Assembly (NCBI GenBank): GCA_003859965.1
Contig: RQYR01000006.1
Coordinates: 1-64,000 of the forward strand
Length of the DNA: 64,000 bases
Source: Comamonadaceae bacterium OH2545_COT-014
GTDB lineage: Bacteria > Pseudomonadota > Gammaproteobacteria > Burkholderiales > Burkholderiaceae_C
Direction of reading: 5' to 3'
Shown here piece after piece: positions 28,886 to 38,774 of the stretch. The position numbers were made by a program, and so were the translations under genes. Below the pieces are notes generated by a model. The model was not told the DNA's origin, did no database searches, and worked only from the letters and a program-made list of their open reading frames with translations. Position 1 is the first letter of the stretch. Each line of letters starts with the position of its first letter.

Positions 28886-30244
28886 TCATCCGGCTGCATC
28901 GCCGCCGGCGCGCGTGCCGCGCGCCACCCGCCACAGCAGCGCGCCAAACACCAGGGCCACCAGGGTCAGCGCCCCGGTGCTCGCCAGCCAGAACGCCTGC
29001 GGCGAGCGCATGGCCGGCCAGGGGCCCAGGCCATGAAAAGCCAGCGCATACCCGCCCGTGATGCCCAGCCCCCACAGCAGCAGGGCATAGACCAGAAACG
29101 GCGTCACCGTCATGCGCCAGCTGCGCAGCACGAACAGGCACACGGCCTGCAAGGCATCGCTCACGTGGTAGGCCGCCACCCACAGCAGCAGGGGACGCGC
29201 AGCGGCGGCAATGGCCGCATCGTTCACGTACAGCCGGGCCACCGGGCCGGCGGCCAGCGCCAGCGCACTGGCGGCGGCCAGGGCCAGCGCGGCGGCGGTG
29301 GCCACGCCCGTGGCTGCCGCCCGGCGCGCGCGCGCGGCATCGCCCGCGCCCATCCAGTGGCTCACGCGCGCGCTGGTGGCAATGCCCAGCGCCAGCGGGG
29401 CCATGTACAGCAGCGCCGCCACGTTGCCCGCGATCTGGTGGCTGGCCGAGGCCAGCGTGCCCAGCCGGGCAATGAACAGCGCCATCAGGGTGAAGGAAGT
29501 CACCTCCACCAGCACCGCCAGGCCCGCCGGCACGCCCAGGCGCAAAAAGGCGGCCAGCTGGCGCCAGTCGGGCCGCTCCAGCCGCTGCCAGATGGCGTAG
29601 GGGGCATACAGGCGCTGCGTGCGCAGCAGCCACACGGCCACCGCCAGCAGGCCCAGGTTAACCGCCAGCGTGGCCCAGGCGCAGCCCACCGCGCCCTGCG
29701 GCGCGATGCCCGCGCCGCCAAACGTGAACCAGACCGACAGCCCCACCTTGGGCAGCAGCGCGCCCACTTGCAGCAGCGTGACCAGGCGCGGATAGCCCAG
29801 GCTCTGGTTGAGCGTGCTGTACAGCCGGAACAGCAGCGCCGGCGGCAGCGCCCAGGCCAGCACGGCCAGATAGGCCTCGGCATCGGCCTGCACGGCGGGC
29901 GGCACCTCGGCCGCGCGCAGCAGCGGCCCCGGCGCCAGCAGCACCGCCATGCCCAGCACGATGGCCGCCACGCACAGGTACACCGCCTGCCGCACCGAAC
30001 GGCCCACCTCCGGGTGGCGCTGCGCCCCGCGCAGCTCCGCCCACACCGGCAGCAGCGCCTGCAACACCCCCAGCAGGCCCACGTAAACGCTGACGTAGAT
30101 GGCCGCGCCCACCGACAGCGCGGCCAGCGCCTGCGCCGAGTAGCGCCCGGCGATCATGGTGTCGGCCAGGCCGAACAGCATCACGGCCAGCTGGCCGACG
30201 AACACAACGCCCGCATGGCGGGCAATGGCAGGCAGTTCAGACAC
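28886..30244 (-). CDS. MATE-family multidrug/metabolite exporter
   Basis: A 452-residue inner-membrane protein with about 12 hydrophobic helices. The N terminus FVGQLAVMLFGLADTMIAGR is the MATE signature, mirrored in the second half by LVEVTSFTLMALFIARLGTLASASHQIAGN. These proteins export cationic compounds using Na+ or H+ gradients; the substrate is unknown. It is convergent with the kinase and runs in the same direction as the next gene upstream, 30 bp away. Confidence 0.9.
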   Translation of the reverse strand: MSELPAIARHAGVVFVGQLAVMLFGLADTMIAGRYSAQALAALSVGAAIYVSVYVGLLGVLQALLPVWAELRGAQRHPEVGRSVRQAVYLCVAAIVLGMAVLLAPGPLLRAAEVPPAVQADAEAYLAVLAWALPPALLFRLYSTLNQSLGYPRLVTLLQVGALLPKVGLSVWFTFGGAGIAPQGAVGCAWATLAVNLGLLAVAVWLLRTQRLYAPYAIWQRLERPDWRQLAAFLRLGVPAGLAVLVEVTSFTLMALFIARLGTLASASHQIAGNVAALLYMAPLALGIATSARVSHWMGAGDAARARRAAATGVATAAALALAAASALALAAGPVARLYVNDAAIAAAARPLLLWVAAYHVSDALQAVCLFVLRSWRMTVTPFLVYALLLWGLGITGGYALAFHGLGPWPAMRSPQAFWLASTGALTLVALVFGALLWRVARGTRAGGDAAG

Positions 30245-30273
30245 GTGGGGCGCAGGCGGGAAATTCAGTCATT

Positions 30274-32019
30274 TCAGTCATCGGCGCGGCGGTAAAGCCG
30301 CAGCGTGTCCTCGCGGCTGGCGGGCCGGGGCACGGTATGCGCCAGCACCCAGGGCGCGGCCGGCGCGGGGCCGTGCGCCGGGGTCAGCAGCCAGGGGCAG
30401 CGTGGCGTGGCGTGGCCACCGGCTGGCGCGGGCAGCGGCTGCACGGCCCAGCCGCCATGAAAATGCAGCGCCGCCAGATGCGGCGCACCCAGGCCCTGCG
30501 TGTGCACGCAGCCGGGCTGGCCCATCGGGCGCATCAGGCGCGCCACTTCCCGCACCTGCGGGGCCAGGCTGCGCCCGTAGTCCAGCGCAGGCAGCCACAG
30601 CGTCATCAGCAGCAGCCAGCACAGCGCCGCGCCGGCGGCGGGCAGCACCAGGCTCTTCCACAGCGCAGTACGGTGGCGGCCCGTGCGCCAGCGCGCCAGC
30701 CACGCCCAGGCCAGCGTGCCCAGCAGGGCCGCCACAAAGGCGGGCCACTGCCACACCGGCTCAAAGCCCGGCGCCAGCCGCGCCACATTGGCCGCCGGCT
30801 TGGCCGGCACGCCGGTCTGCATGGCCAGCCACACCACCCAGATGACGATGGCCCAGGCGCTGAAAAACAGCACGGTGAACCAGTCAATCAGCGCCGCCAT
30901 GCTGCGCCGCAGCGTGGGCAACGCCAGGGCGGCCAGGGCGGCCAGGGCGGGCAGCGCGGCCAGCAGCGACCGGTCACGCCCCGGCGCCAGCAAGGCGGCG
31001 GCCAGGGCCACGCCGGCCATCATCAGCGGCAGGCCCAGATGGCGCTGCTGGCGCACATGCCCCAGCTGACCGCGCCAGCGCCACAGCGTCCACAACGCCA
31101 GCGGCCCGATGGGCCAGGTGAACCACAGCAACAGCTGGCCCAGCGAACGCCAGCCAGTCCAGCCCTGCGGCCAGGCCCACTGCCAGCGGAACAAGTGCAG
31201 CCCCCCGGCCAGCGCCGCGCTGGCCAGCACGACCAGCGCCAGCACGACCCAGGCGCGTCGTCGCACCGGCGTGGCCAGGTGCGGCAGCGGCCGGGCCAGC
31301 GCCACCAGCGCCAGGCCGCCATAGGCCAGTGCCAGCGCAGGCGCGCCCGCCAGCGCCAACCCCGGCAAGGCCACGGCCACGGCCCCCAGCGCCGCCCGCG
31401 GCCGGAACGGCAGCGCCGCCAGGCCCATAAAAGCCAGCGCCGTGAAGCACAGCTGGGCCAGGGCCGGTGTGGTTTCGTGCGAAAGCTGCGCCAGCCCGAG
31501 CGTGGCAATCAGCGCCAGCAGGCTGCCGTCGGCCAGGGCGCGGGCGTAGTCGCGCGGGCGGGCCTCGCCGCCAAAGGCAAAGGCCACCGGCTGCGCGCCC
31601 GGGTGGCGCGCCAGGCAGTACGTGGCATACCAGGTGGCCGCCAGCGTCAGCGCCAGCATCAGCGCGAATGGCACGCGCACGGCCAGCTCGGGCGCCAGCC
31701 AGCCCGGCGCCAGCCGCAGCGCCCACGCCCCCAGCCAGTAAGCCAGCGGCCCGGGCACATCTGGCGGCAGGCCAAACAAGGTGGGCGCCAGCCAGGCGCT
31801 GCGCCCCTCGGCCAGCGCCTGCATGAAGCCGAAGGAGGCGATGTCGGCGCTTTTCCACGGCGCCCGCCCCAGAAAACCCGGCGCCACATATGCCACGCAC
31901 AACAGCCAAAGCGCCAGCCGCGGCAAACGGCGCGCGGCTTCTTGCGTGACGATGGCGGGGCTGGGCGGGTTCAACGGCAACAACGGCGGAAAGCGGCAAA
32001 CGGCGCGATTCTGCCGCAT
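30274..32019 (-). CDS. ArnT/PMT-like membrane glycosyltransferase family protein
   Basis: A 581-residue protein with about twelve membrane helices. The first loop has APWKSADIASFGFMQAL and then SAWLAPTLFGLP, the luminal-loop pattern with acidic residues of GT-C enzymes such as ArnT and PMT. A soluble C-terminal part follows the last helix (RLMRPMGQPGCVHTQGLGAP). It may transfer a sugar from a lipid carrier onto an envelope component; donor and acceptor are unknown. The start ATG 32019 is tentative. The 245 bp upstream to phoB hold no recognised element. Confidence 0.75.
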   Translation of the reverse strand: MRQNRAVCRFPPLLPLNPPSPAIVTQEAARRLPRLALWLLCVAYVAPGFLGRAPWKSADIASFGFMQALAEGRSAWLAPTLFGLPPDVPGPLAYWLGAWALRLAPGWLAPELAVRVPFALMLALTLAATWYATYCLARHPGAQPVAFAFGGEARPRDYARALADGSLLALIATLGLAQLSHETTPALAQLCFTALAFMGLAALPFRPRAALGAVAVALPGLALAGAPALALAYGGLALVALARPLPHLATPVRRRAWVVLALVVLASAALAGGLHLFRWQWAWPQGWTGWRSLGQLLLWFTWPIGPLALWTLWRWRGQLGHVRQQRHLGLPLMMAGVALAAALLAPGRDRSLLAALPALAALAALALPTLRRSMAALIDWFTVLFFSAWAIVIWVVWLAMQTGVPAKPAANVARLAPGFEPVWQWPAFVAALLGTLAWAWLARWRTGRHRTALWKSLVLPAAGAALCWLLLMTLWLPALDYGRSLAPQVREVARLMRPMGQPGCVHTQGLGAPHLAALHFHGGWAVQPLPAPAGGHATPRCPWLLTPAHGPAPAAPWVLAHTVPRPASREDTLRLYRRADD

Positions 32020-32264
32020 CGCTTTCAGGGCCGGCTCACGCGCCCGGCATGCGCCGAAACAAGGCGAAGAGAGCAGCCGGGCCAGGCTGCCGCCCGCAAC
32101 CCCGGCCCGGGATTGCGCAGCGCACAGGCCGCAATCAGGCAGTTTTTGCCGCCCCGCACCAAGCCCCGGCCTCACAGCCCTGGCTGGCGCGCCGCTTTTC
32201 TCCAGAATCCGTGAAGGCGCTGCAATGACAAGGCTGCAGCGGCCTGCGCGCCTTCAGAGCACCT

Positions 32265-32963
32265 TCAGAGCGCCAGCGGCTGCGCCGTGAGGCGGTAGCC
32301 CGCGCCGCGCACGGTTTCCACCATGGCGGCGGCCGGGCCCAGGGCTTCGCGCAGGCGTTTGATGTGCACGTCCACCGTGCGCTCTTCGATGAACACGTGA
32401 TCGCCCCACACCTTGTCGAGCAACTGGCTGCGGCTGTGCACGCGCTCGGGGTGGCGCATCAGGTGGTGCAGCAGCCGGAACTCGGTGGGGCCAAGGCGCA
32501 GCGGCTGGCCGTTGCAGGAGACGCGGTGCGTGGCCGTGTCCAGCGCCAGCGGCCCCACGGCCACCGGCCCGCCTTCGGGCTGCGGCGCGCGGCGGCGCAG
32601 CACGGCGCGGATGCGGGCCAGCATCTCGCGCACAGAGAAGGGTTTGATGATGTAGTCGTCGGCCCCGGCGTCCAGCCCGGCCACGCGGTCGGCTTCGTCG
32701 CCCCGGGCGGTAAGCATGAGGATGGGTATGTCGCGGGTGCGGGCCTCCTGGCGCCACTGGCGGGCCAGGGCCAGGCCGCTTTCGCCGGGCAGCATCCAGT
32801 CGAGCAGGATGACGTCGGGCAGCGCGGCGTCCATTTCGCGGCGGGCGGATTCGCTGTCCATGGCCCAGATGGGCTGGAAGCCGTTGTGCCGCAGGTTGAC
32901 GGCGATCAGCTCGGCGATGGCGGTTTCGTCTTCGACGATGAGGACGCGGGGCAGGGGCTTCAT
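32265..32963 (-). CDS. phoB: Phosphate regulon response regulator PhoB
   Basis: A 232-residue OmpR-family regulator. The receiver domain (1-120) has the acidic pocket VEDE, phosphoacceptor Asp55 in LLDWMLPGESG, and Lys in DYIIKPFS. The C-terminal winged helix contains RLGPTEFRLLHHLMRHPERV, followed by DHVFIEERTVDVHIKRLR. It binds Pho boxes such as the one upstream of pstS. It overlaps phoU by ATGA. The usual downstream phoR is absent: the next gene is the membrane glycosyltransferase. Confidence 0.95.
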   Translation of the reverse strand: MKPLPRVLIVEDETAIAELIAVNLRHNGFQPIWAMDSESARREMDAALPDVILLDWMLPGESGLALARQWRQEARTRDIPILMLTARGDEADRVAGLDAGADDYIIKPFSVREMLARIRAVLRRRAPQPEGGPVAVGPLALDTATHRVSCNGQPLRLGPTEFRLLHHLMRHPERVHSRSQLLDKVWGDHVFIEERTVDVHIKRLREALGPAAAMVETVRGAGYRLTAQPLAL

Positions 32964-33661
32964 CGGGCGGCCTGTTCGACTTGCGCCATCGTGCTGTGGC
33001 GCACGTCGGCGCCTTTGACGATGTAGATGATGGATTCGCCGATGTTCTTGGCGTGGTCGCCAATGCGCTCGATGGCCTTGGCGACGAACAGCAGGTCCAG
33101 CCCGGCGGAGATGGTGCGCGGGTCTTCCATCATGTAGGTGATGAGTTTGCGCACGAAGCCGTCGAACTCCTGGTCAATGCGGTCGTCCTCGCGGATGATT
33201 TCCAGCGCGGCCTCGGTGTCCAGGCGCGCCAGCGCATCGAGCGCCTTGCGCAGTTGCCCGACGGCCATGCCGCCGGCTACCTGCAGTTCGCTGGCGGGCA
33301 GGCGGCGCGCGCCGCCGGCGTGCAGGATGGACTGCACCATGCGCGCGATCTTGGCGGCCTCGTCGCCCACGCGCTCCAGGTTGGCCGTGGTGCGCGAGAT
33401 GGCGAGCAGCAGGCGCAGGTCCACCGCCGTGGGCTGGCGGCGCGCGATGATGGTGGTGAGTTCGTGGTCGATCTCGCGCTCCATTTCGTTGACGCGCGCC
33501 TCGGTTTGCCGCACCTGGTCGGCTTCGTCGCTGCCGAAGGTGGCCAGCGCGTGCACGGCCTGCCGGATCTGCGCTTCGACCAGCCCGCCCATGGCCATGA
33601 CGCGGGTGGAAAGGCGGCCCAGCTCCTGGTCGAACTGGCTGGAGAGGTGTTTGTCTGCCAT
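32960..33661 (-). CDS. phoU: Phosphate signalling complex protein PhoU
   Basis: A 233-residue all-helical protein with two PhoU repeats. Metal-binding patterns of the E/DxxxD kind appear at the equivalent points (VGDEAAKIARMV and IGDHAKNIGESIIYI). It represses Pho signalling when phosphate is plentiful by linking PstB to the sensor kinase. Its place between pstB and phoB is the standard order. Confidence 0.96.
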   Translation of the reverse strand: MADKHLSSQFDQELGRLSTRVMAMGGLVEAQIRQAVHALATFGSDEADQVRQTEARVNEMEREIDHELTTIIARRQPTAVDLRLLLAISRTTANLERVGDEAAKIARMVQSILHAGGARRLPASELQVAGGMAVGQLRKALDALARLDTEAALEIIREDDRIDQEFDGFVRKLITYMMEDPRTISAGLDLLFVAKAIERIGDHAKNIGESIIYIVKGADVRHSTMAQVEQAAR

Positions 33662-33696
33662 GGCTGTGGTTTCCTGTGGGGGTGCGGCGCGCGCTG

Positions 33697-34497
33697 TCAG
33701 CCGAAGCGGCCGGTGATGTAGTCCTCGGTTTCCTTGCGCTGGGGCTTGAAGAACATTTGCTCGGTGGGGCCGAATTCCACCAGGTCGCCCAGGTACATGT
33801 AGGCGGTGTAGTCGCTGCAGCGCGCGGCCTGCTGCATGTTGTGGGTGACGATGGCGACGGTGTAGTCGCTTTTCAGCTCGGTGATGAGTTCTTCAATGCG
33901 GCCGGTGGAGATGGGGTCCAGCGCGGAGCAGGGTTCGTCAAGCAGCAGCACCTCGGGCCGGATCGCCACGCCGCGCGCAATGCACAGGCGCTGCTGCTGG
34001 CCGCCGGAGAGGCTGGCGCCGCTTTGGCCCAGCTTGTCCTTGACCTCGTTCCACAGCGCGGCCTTGCGCAGCGCCCATTCCACGCGCTCGTCCATGTCGG
34101 CGCGCGAGAGGCGCTCGAACAGGCGCACGCCAAAGGCGATGTTGTCGTAGATGGACATGGGAAAGGGCGTGGGTTTTTGGAACACCATGCCCACCTTGGC
34201 GCGCACGAGCGCCACGTCCAGGCGGCGGTCGAGCAGGTTTTCGCCGTCCAGCAGCAGCTGGCCTTCGGCGCGCTGCTCAGGGTACAGCTCGAACATGCGG
34301 TTGAAGGTGCGCAGCAGCGTGGACTTGCCGCAGCCCGAGGGGCCGATGAACGCGGTGACGCGCTTTTCCGGAATGTCGAGGTTGATGTTCTTCAGCGCAT
34401 GGAACTTGCCGTAATAGAAGTTCAGGTTGCGCGCCGAGATCTTGGGCCGGCCGCTGGCCGCCGCGGGCGTGGAAGGCATTGCCGTTTTTTCCATCAC
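33697..34497 (-). CDS. pstB: Phosphate ABC transporter ATP-binding protein PstB
   Basis: A 266-residue ATPase. Walker A is [12 protein letters not shown] near residue 51, the signature is [14 protein letters not shown], Walker B is [13 protein letters not shown], and the switch His is in [17 protein letters not shown], a PstB-specific stretch. It powers high-affinity phosphate import with PstSCA. It lies 13 bp downstream of pstA. Confidence 0.97.
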   Translation of the reverse strand: MMEKTAMPSTPAAASGRPKISARNLNFYYGKFHALKNINLDIPEKRVTAFIGPSGCGKSTLLRTFNRMFELYPEQRAEGQLLLDGENLLDRRLDVALVRAKVGMVFQKPTPFPMSIYDNIAFGVRLFERLSRADMDERVEWALRKAALWNEVKDKLGQSGASLSGGQQQRLCIARGVAIRPEVLLLDEPCSALDPISTGRIEELITELKSDYTVAIVTHNMQQAARCSDYTAYMYLGDLVEFGPTEQMFFKPQRKETEDYITGRFG

Positions 34498-34510
34498 AAG
34501 ACTTTCTCTT

Positions 34511-35386
34511 TCAGTGCCGCGTGCGTGACAGCCAGCGCGCCAGGATGTTCAGGCCCAGCACCGCCACCGTGATGAGGAACACGCCGGCCCAGGCCAGGTG
34601 CTGCCAGTTTTCGTAGGGGCTCATGGCGAACTGGAAGATGACGACCGGCAGGCTGGCCATGGGGCTGGACAGGTCGGCCGACCAGAACTGGTTGTTGAGC
34701 GCCGTGAACAGCAGCGGCGCGGTTTCGCCCGCGATGCGCGCCACCGCCAGCAGCACGCCGGTGATGACGCCCGCGCGCGCCGCGCGCAGCGTGACGCGGG
34801 TGATGACCTGCCACTGGGGCGTGCCCAGCGCGTAGGCCGCTTCGCGCAAGCCGGGGGGGATGAGCTTGAGCATGTTTTCCGTGGTGCGGATCACTACCGG
34901 AATCACGATCAGCGCCAGCGCCAGTGCGCCGGCCCAGCCGGAAAAGCTCTTGTGGCGCACCACCACCAGCTCGAAGATAAACAGGCCGATCACGATGGAG
35001 GGCGCGGACAGCAGGATGTCGTTGACAAAACGCGTGGTGCGGGCCAGCCAGCCGCGCGGGTTGTATTCGGCCAGGTACACGCCCGCCAGCACGCCCACGG
35101 GCGTGCCGATGAGCGTGGCCATGCCCACCATGGCCAGCGAGCCAAAGAGCGCGTTGGCCAGGCCGCCGTCTTCCGCGTTGGGCGGCGGCGTGCTTTGCGT
35201 GAAGGTCTGCCAGGCGATGCCGCCCACGCCCAGGCGCAGGGTTTCCCAAAGAATCCAGGCCAGCCAGAACAGGCCGAAGACCATGGCCGCCATCGACAGC
35301 GCGATGGCCACGCGGTTGACGCGCCGGCGGCGCGCGTGGCGCGCCAGCGCGGCGGGCTGGGTGACGACGCTGCGCGCGCCCTTCAT
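34511..35386 (-). CDS. pstA: Phosphate ABC transporter permease PstA
   Basis: A 291-residue inner-membrane permease with six helices. The EAA-like loop reads [24 protein letters not shown], and [18 protein letters not shown] is the PstA hallmark. The start at 35386 (MKGARSVV) overlaps the pstC stop as ATGA, so PstA and PstC are translated together. Confidence 0.95.
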   Translation of the reverse strand: MKGARSVVTQPAALARHARRRRVNRVAIALSMAAMVFGLFWLAWILWETLRLGVGGIAWQTFTQSTPPPNAEDGGLANALFGSLAMVGMATLIGTPVGVLAGVYLAEYNPRGWLARTTRFVNDILLSAPSIVIGLFIFELVVVRHKSFSGWAGALALALIVIPVVIRTTENMLKLIPPGLREAAYALGTPQWQVITRVTLRAARAGVITGVLLAVARIAGETAPLLFTALNNQFWSADLSSPMASLPVVIFQFAMSPYENWQHLAWAGVFLITVAVLGLNILARWLSRTRH

Positions 35387-36390
35387 GTCTTGCTCCCTTC
35401 GGCTTTTTCCAGCCGCAACAGCAGCAGCTTGGACAGCGCCAGCACCACGAAGGTGATGAAAAACAGCACCAGCCCCAGGTAGATCAGCGAGGCCTGGTGC
35501 AGCCCCGGCGCGGCCTCGGCGAATTCGTTGGCCAGTGCGGAGGTGATGGAGTTGGCCGCCTCGAACACGCTCACGGAGTTGAGCTGGTTCATGTTGCCAA
35601 TGACGAAGGTGACGGCCATGGTTTCGCCCAGCGCGCGGCCCAGGCCGAGCATGATGCCGCCGATCACGCCCGTGCGGGTGTACGGCAGCACCACCTTGTA
35701 GACCACTTCCCAGGTGGTAGCGCCCAGGCCATAGGCCGATTCCTTGAGCAGGGCGGGCGTGACCTCGAACACGTCGCGCATGACCGAGGCGATGAACGGA
35801 ATGATCATGATGGCCAGGATGATCCCCGCCGACAGGATGCCAATGCCCACCGGCGGCCCCGACAACAGCGCGCCCAGCCCCGGCACGCCGCCCAGCCAGG
35901 CTTGCAGCGGCTGCTGCACCCAGGTTGAAAGAATGGGCGCGAACACCAGCAGGCCCCACATGCCGTAAACGATGGAAGGAATGGCCGCCAGCAGCTCAAT
36001 GGCCGTGCCCAGCGGGCGCTTGAGCCAGGCGGGCGACAGCTCGGTCAAGAACAGCGCGATGCCAAAGCTCACCGGCACCGCGATCACCAGCGCGATCAGC
36101 GAAGTGACCAGCGTGCCGTAAATCATGACCAGACCGCCGAAGTTTTCCTGCACCGGGTCCCAGACGGCGCTGGTCAGAAAACCCGGCCCGAACTGCCGGA
36201 TGGCCGGCCACGCCCCCACCAGCAGCAGCCCCATGATGGCCGCGAGCAGGCCCAGGGTGAGCAGGGCCGCCCCCTTGGCCGCCCAGGCGAACAGGCGGTC
36301 GGCCAGGGCGCTGGCGCGGCGCGGCCGGGCCGCGGGCAGGGCCGGGGCGGAAAGCGCTGGCACGGCGGGGGGAGGCAGGCCATTCGTCAC
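35383..36390 (-). CDS. pstC: Phosphate ABC transporter permease PstC
   Basis: A 335-residue inner-membrane permease. The Pro/Ala-rich N terminus is followed by six helices, with [19 protein letters not shown], the loop [23 protein letters not shown] and [16 protein letters not shown]. The GTG at 36390 was chosen because GGAGAGGG lies 8 nt upstream; TTG 36408 is an alternative. The 174-bp gap to pstS holds imperfect GC-rich repeats of GTCACTGCCGTCGCTGCC type and short hairpins. Confidence 0.93.
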   Translation of the reverse strand: MTNGLPPPAVPALSAPALPAARPRRASALADRLFAWAAKGAALLTLGLLAAIMGLLLVGAWPAIRQFGPGFLTSAVWDPVQENFGGLVMIYGTLVTSLIALVIAVPVSFGIALFLTELSPAWLKRPLGTAIELLAAIPSIVYGMWGLLVFAPILSTWVQQPLQAWLGGVPGLGALLSGPPVGIGILSAGIILAIMIIPFIASVMRDVFEVTPALLKESAYGLGATTWEVVYKVVLPYTRTGVIGGIMLGLGRALGETMAVTFVIGNMNQLNSVSVFEAANSITSALANEFAEAAPGLHQASLIYLGLVLFFITFVVLALSKLLLLRLEKAEGSKT

Positions 36391-36564
36391 CGCACGCCCC
36401 CTCTCCAAAAGCAGCCTTGCGGCTGATGCTGCAATGTTTTCATGCTCTGTTTTTTGATGGCCCCAGCCTCAGGCTGAGCAGCGATGCGGCATGCGCCCTG
36501 CCTTGCCGCCGCCGGCCGTCACTGCCGTCGCTGCCGTCATCGCTGTCACTGCCTGCTGCACCGC

Positions 36565-37611
36565 TCACTGAAAGGACACAGGCTGGCCCGCGCCGTCCTT
36601 GATCTGGCGCCAGGCGCGCTCGCGGATCATGGCTTTCACGCTGGCGGGCATGGGCACGTAGTCCAGGCCGGAGGCGGTCTGGTCGCCGCCCGCGTAGGCC
36701 CAGTCCAGGAACTTCAGCACCTGCCGCGCCTGCTCGGGCTTGTCTTGCGCGGCGTGCATCAGGATGAAGGTGGCGCCGGTGATGGGCCAGGCGCCGTCGC
36801 CAGGCTGCTGGGTCAGGATCTGGTGGAAGGATTCGTCCCACTTGGCGCCCGCGGCGGCGGCCTTGAAGGCGGCTTCGTCCGGGCTGACAAAACGGCCCGC
36901 GCTGTTTTGCAGCTGCACGTAGCTCATCTTGTTCTGCTTGACGTAGGCGTATTCCACGTAGCCGATGGCGTTGTCCAGCCGGCCCACGAAGGCGGCCACG
37001 CCCTCGTTGCCCTTGCCGCCCGCGCCTGTGGGCCAGTTGACGGCCGTGCCCTCGCCCACCTTGGCCTTCCATTCGCTGTTGACCTTGGAGAGGTAGTTGG
37101 TGAACAGAAAGCTGGTGCCCGAGCCGTCGGCGCGGCGCACGGGGGCGATGGCCTTGTCCGGCAGCGGCAGGCCGGGGTTGAGCGCGGTGATGGCCGCGTC
37201 GTTCCACTTGGTGATCTTGCCCAGGTAAATGTCACCCAGCACCTGCCCCGTGAGCTTGAGCTGGCCGGGCTGGATGCCCTTGATGTTGACCACCGGGATG
37301 ACGCCGCCCACCACGGTGGGGAACTGCACCAGGCCTTTCTTGGCCAGGTCTTCGTCTTTCAGCGGCGCGTCGGAAGCGCCAAAGTCCACCGTCTTGGCCT
37401 CGATCTGGCGTACGCCCGCGCTGGAGCCGACGGACTGGTAGTTCACCTTGACGCCGGTGGCCTTGTGATAGTCGGCCGCCCACTTGGCGTACAGCGGCGC
37501 GGGAAAGCTGGCGCCCGCGCCCGTCACGGTTTGCGCGCCGGCTTGTGCGCCCAGGCCCAGCAGGGCCAGGCCCGCCAGGGCGCGCATCAGGTTTTTGGGG
37601 GTCTGGTTCAT
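36565..37611 (-). CDS. pstS: Phosphate-binding protein PstS
   Basis: A 348-residue periplasmic binding protein. A signal peptide ([17 protein letters not shown]) ends near residue 27. Phosphate ligands are in [36 protein letters not shown] and [15 protein letters not shown]. The start ATG 37611 has AAGGAAAG upstream. It is the first gene of pstSCAB-phoU-phoB and sits behind a Pho box. Confidence 0.97.
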   Translation of the reverse strand: MNQTPKNLMRALAGLALLGLGAQAGAQTVTGAGASFPAPLYAKWAADYHKATGVKVNYQSVGSSAGVRQIEAKTVDFGASDAPLKDEDLAKKGLVQFPTVVGGVIPVVNIKGIQPGQLKLTGQVLGDIYLGKITKWNDAAITALNPGLPLPDKAIAPVRRADGSGTSFLFTNYLSKVNSEWKAKVGEGTAVNWPTGAGGKGNEGVAAFVGRLDNAIGYVEYAYVKQNKMSYVQLQNSAGRFVSPDEAAFKAAAAGAKWDESFHQILTQQPGDGAWPITGATFILMHAAQDKPEQARQVLKFLDWAYAGGDQTASGLDYVPMPASVKAMIRERAWRQIKDGAGQPVSFQ

Positions 37612-37661
37612 GGGTTCTCTTTCCTTCCCGCTGCATCGGGCGGCTGTTGGCAATGCCCGGC

Positions 37662-37695
37662 AATGTAGGCGCGCTGCGTGACAGCAGCATGACAA
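37662..37695 (-). promoter_or_regulatory. Pho box and -10 element upstream of pstS
   Basis: On the minus strand, TTGTCATGCTGCTGTCAC (37695-37678) contains two TGTCA half-sites exactly 11 bp apart, as in E. coli Pho boxes. A -10-like TACATT (37667-37662) follows after 10 bp, the spacing of PhoB-activated promoters in which the box replaces the -35. The leader to pstS is about 45 nt. Confidence 0.85.
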
Positions 37696-37862
37696 AAAGC
37701 CGCCCGCCCGCATGGCCCTGCTGGCGCGGCCTGCGCACGCCCGGCCCCGGCGCGTCTGGCGCGGCGGCCCCTCCCCGCAGCCGCGCTGGCGCCTGCTTGC
37801 GCTCTGTATAGTGACCGCGTTTTTTCCCTGTCCCATTCACGAGAGAAAAGGAGATTGCCAGC

Positions 37863-38642
37863 ATGGCTTATGAACTGATCGAGGTGCGCACCGAAGGCGG
37901 CAAGGTGGGCGTCATCACGCTCAACCGCCCCAAGCAGCTCAACGCGCTGAACGCCCAGCTCATGGACGAGCTGGGCCAGGCGCTGCTGGCCTTTGATGCC
38001 GACGAGGCCATCGGCTGCATGATCATCACCGGCAGCGAAAAGGCGTTTGCCGCCGGCGCCGACATTGGCGCCATGGCCACCTACTCGTTCGCCGATGTGT
38101 ACAAGAGCGACTACATCACCCGCAACTGGGAAACCATCCGCGGCATCCGCAAGCCGGTGATTGCCGCCGTCAGCGGCTTCGCGCTGGGCGGCGGCTGCGA
38201 GCTGGCGATGATGTGCGACTTCATCATCGCCGCTGACAACGCCCGCTTCGGCCAGCCGGAGATCAAGCTGGGCATCATCCCCGGCGCGGGCGGCACGCAG
38301 CGCCTGCCGCGCGCGGTGGGCAAGTCCAAGGCGATGGACCTGGCGCTCACCGGCCGCATGATGGATGCGCAGGAGGCCGAGCGCGCCGGTCTGGTCAGCC
38401 GCGTGGTGCCGCTGGACAAGCTGATGGACGAAGCCCTGGGCGCGGCGCTGCAAATTTGCGGCTTCGGCCAGCTGGCCGTGATGGCGGCCAAGGAATGCGT
38501 GAACCGCGCCTTCGAAGGCTCGCTCAGCGACGGCGTGATGTTCGAGCGCCGCCTGTTCCACGCCCTGTTCGCCACCGCCGACCAGAAGGAAGGCATGGAC
38601 GCCTTCGTGAACAAGCGGCAAGCCGCGTTCAAGCACCAGTAA
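37863..38642 (+). CDS. Enoyl-CoA hydratase
   Basis: A 259-residue crotonase-fold enzyme that hydrates trans-2-enoyl-CoA in beta-oxidation. The oxyanion-hole residues are in [11 protein letters not shown] and [14 protein letters not shown], and both catalytic glutamates are present (GGCELAM and [18 protein letters not shown]). The start follows AAAAGGAGATTGCC. It is monocistronic, divergent from pstS, and ends at a bidirectional terminator. By sequence it is closest to short-chain FadB-type/PaaF hydratases. Confidence 0.93.
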   Translation: MAYELIEVRTEGGKVGVITLNRPKQLNALNAQLMDELGQALLAFDADEAIGCMIITGSEKAFAAGADIGAMATYSFADVYKSDYITRNWETIRGIRKPVIAAVSGFALGGGCELAMMCDFIIAADNARFGQPEIKLGIIPGAGGTQRLPRAVGKSKAMDLALTGRMMDAQEAERAGLVSRVVPLDKLMDEALGAALQICGFGQLAVMAAKECVNRAFEGSLSDGVMFERRLFHALFATADQKEGMDAFVNKRQAAFKHQ

Positions 38643-38655
38643 GCCGCTTGGCTTT

Positions 38656-38720
38656 TGCCTGAAAAGAGCTGTTTGGGCCGTATATATGGCCTGAGCAGCT
38701 ATATTTTTAATAGCAATTTG
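38656..38720. repeat. REP-like dispersed repeat, copy C
   Basis: GCCTGAAAAGAGCTGTTTGGGCCGTATATATGGCCTGAGCAGCTATATTTTTAATAGCAA lies directly after the enoyl-CoA hydratase stop. Its central hairpin is GGGCC-GTATATAT-GGCCT. It is the best-preserved copy and can serve as the reference for the family. Confidence 0.78.
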
Positions 38721-38723
38721 CAC

Positions 38724-38757
38724 AAAAAAGGCCGCCCTTTGCCGGGCGGCCTTTTCG
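38724..38757. terminator. Bidirectional rho-independent terminator
   Basis: A-run, GGCCGCCC, loop TTTGCC, GGGCGGCC, then T4. It stands between convergent genes (enoyl-CoA hydratase and the binding-protein gene) and can end transcripts from both. Confidence 0.9.
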
Positions 38758-38774
38758 CATCAGGCGCGGGCGCC

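Noticed and set aside
36518-36560. CRISPR-like or satellite repeat near the pstC-pstS gap
   Set aside because: The GTCACTGCCGTCGCTGCC-type units are short, irregular and few, with no spacers.
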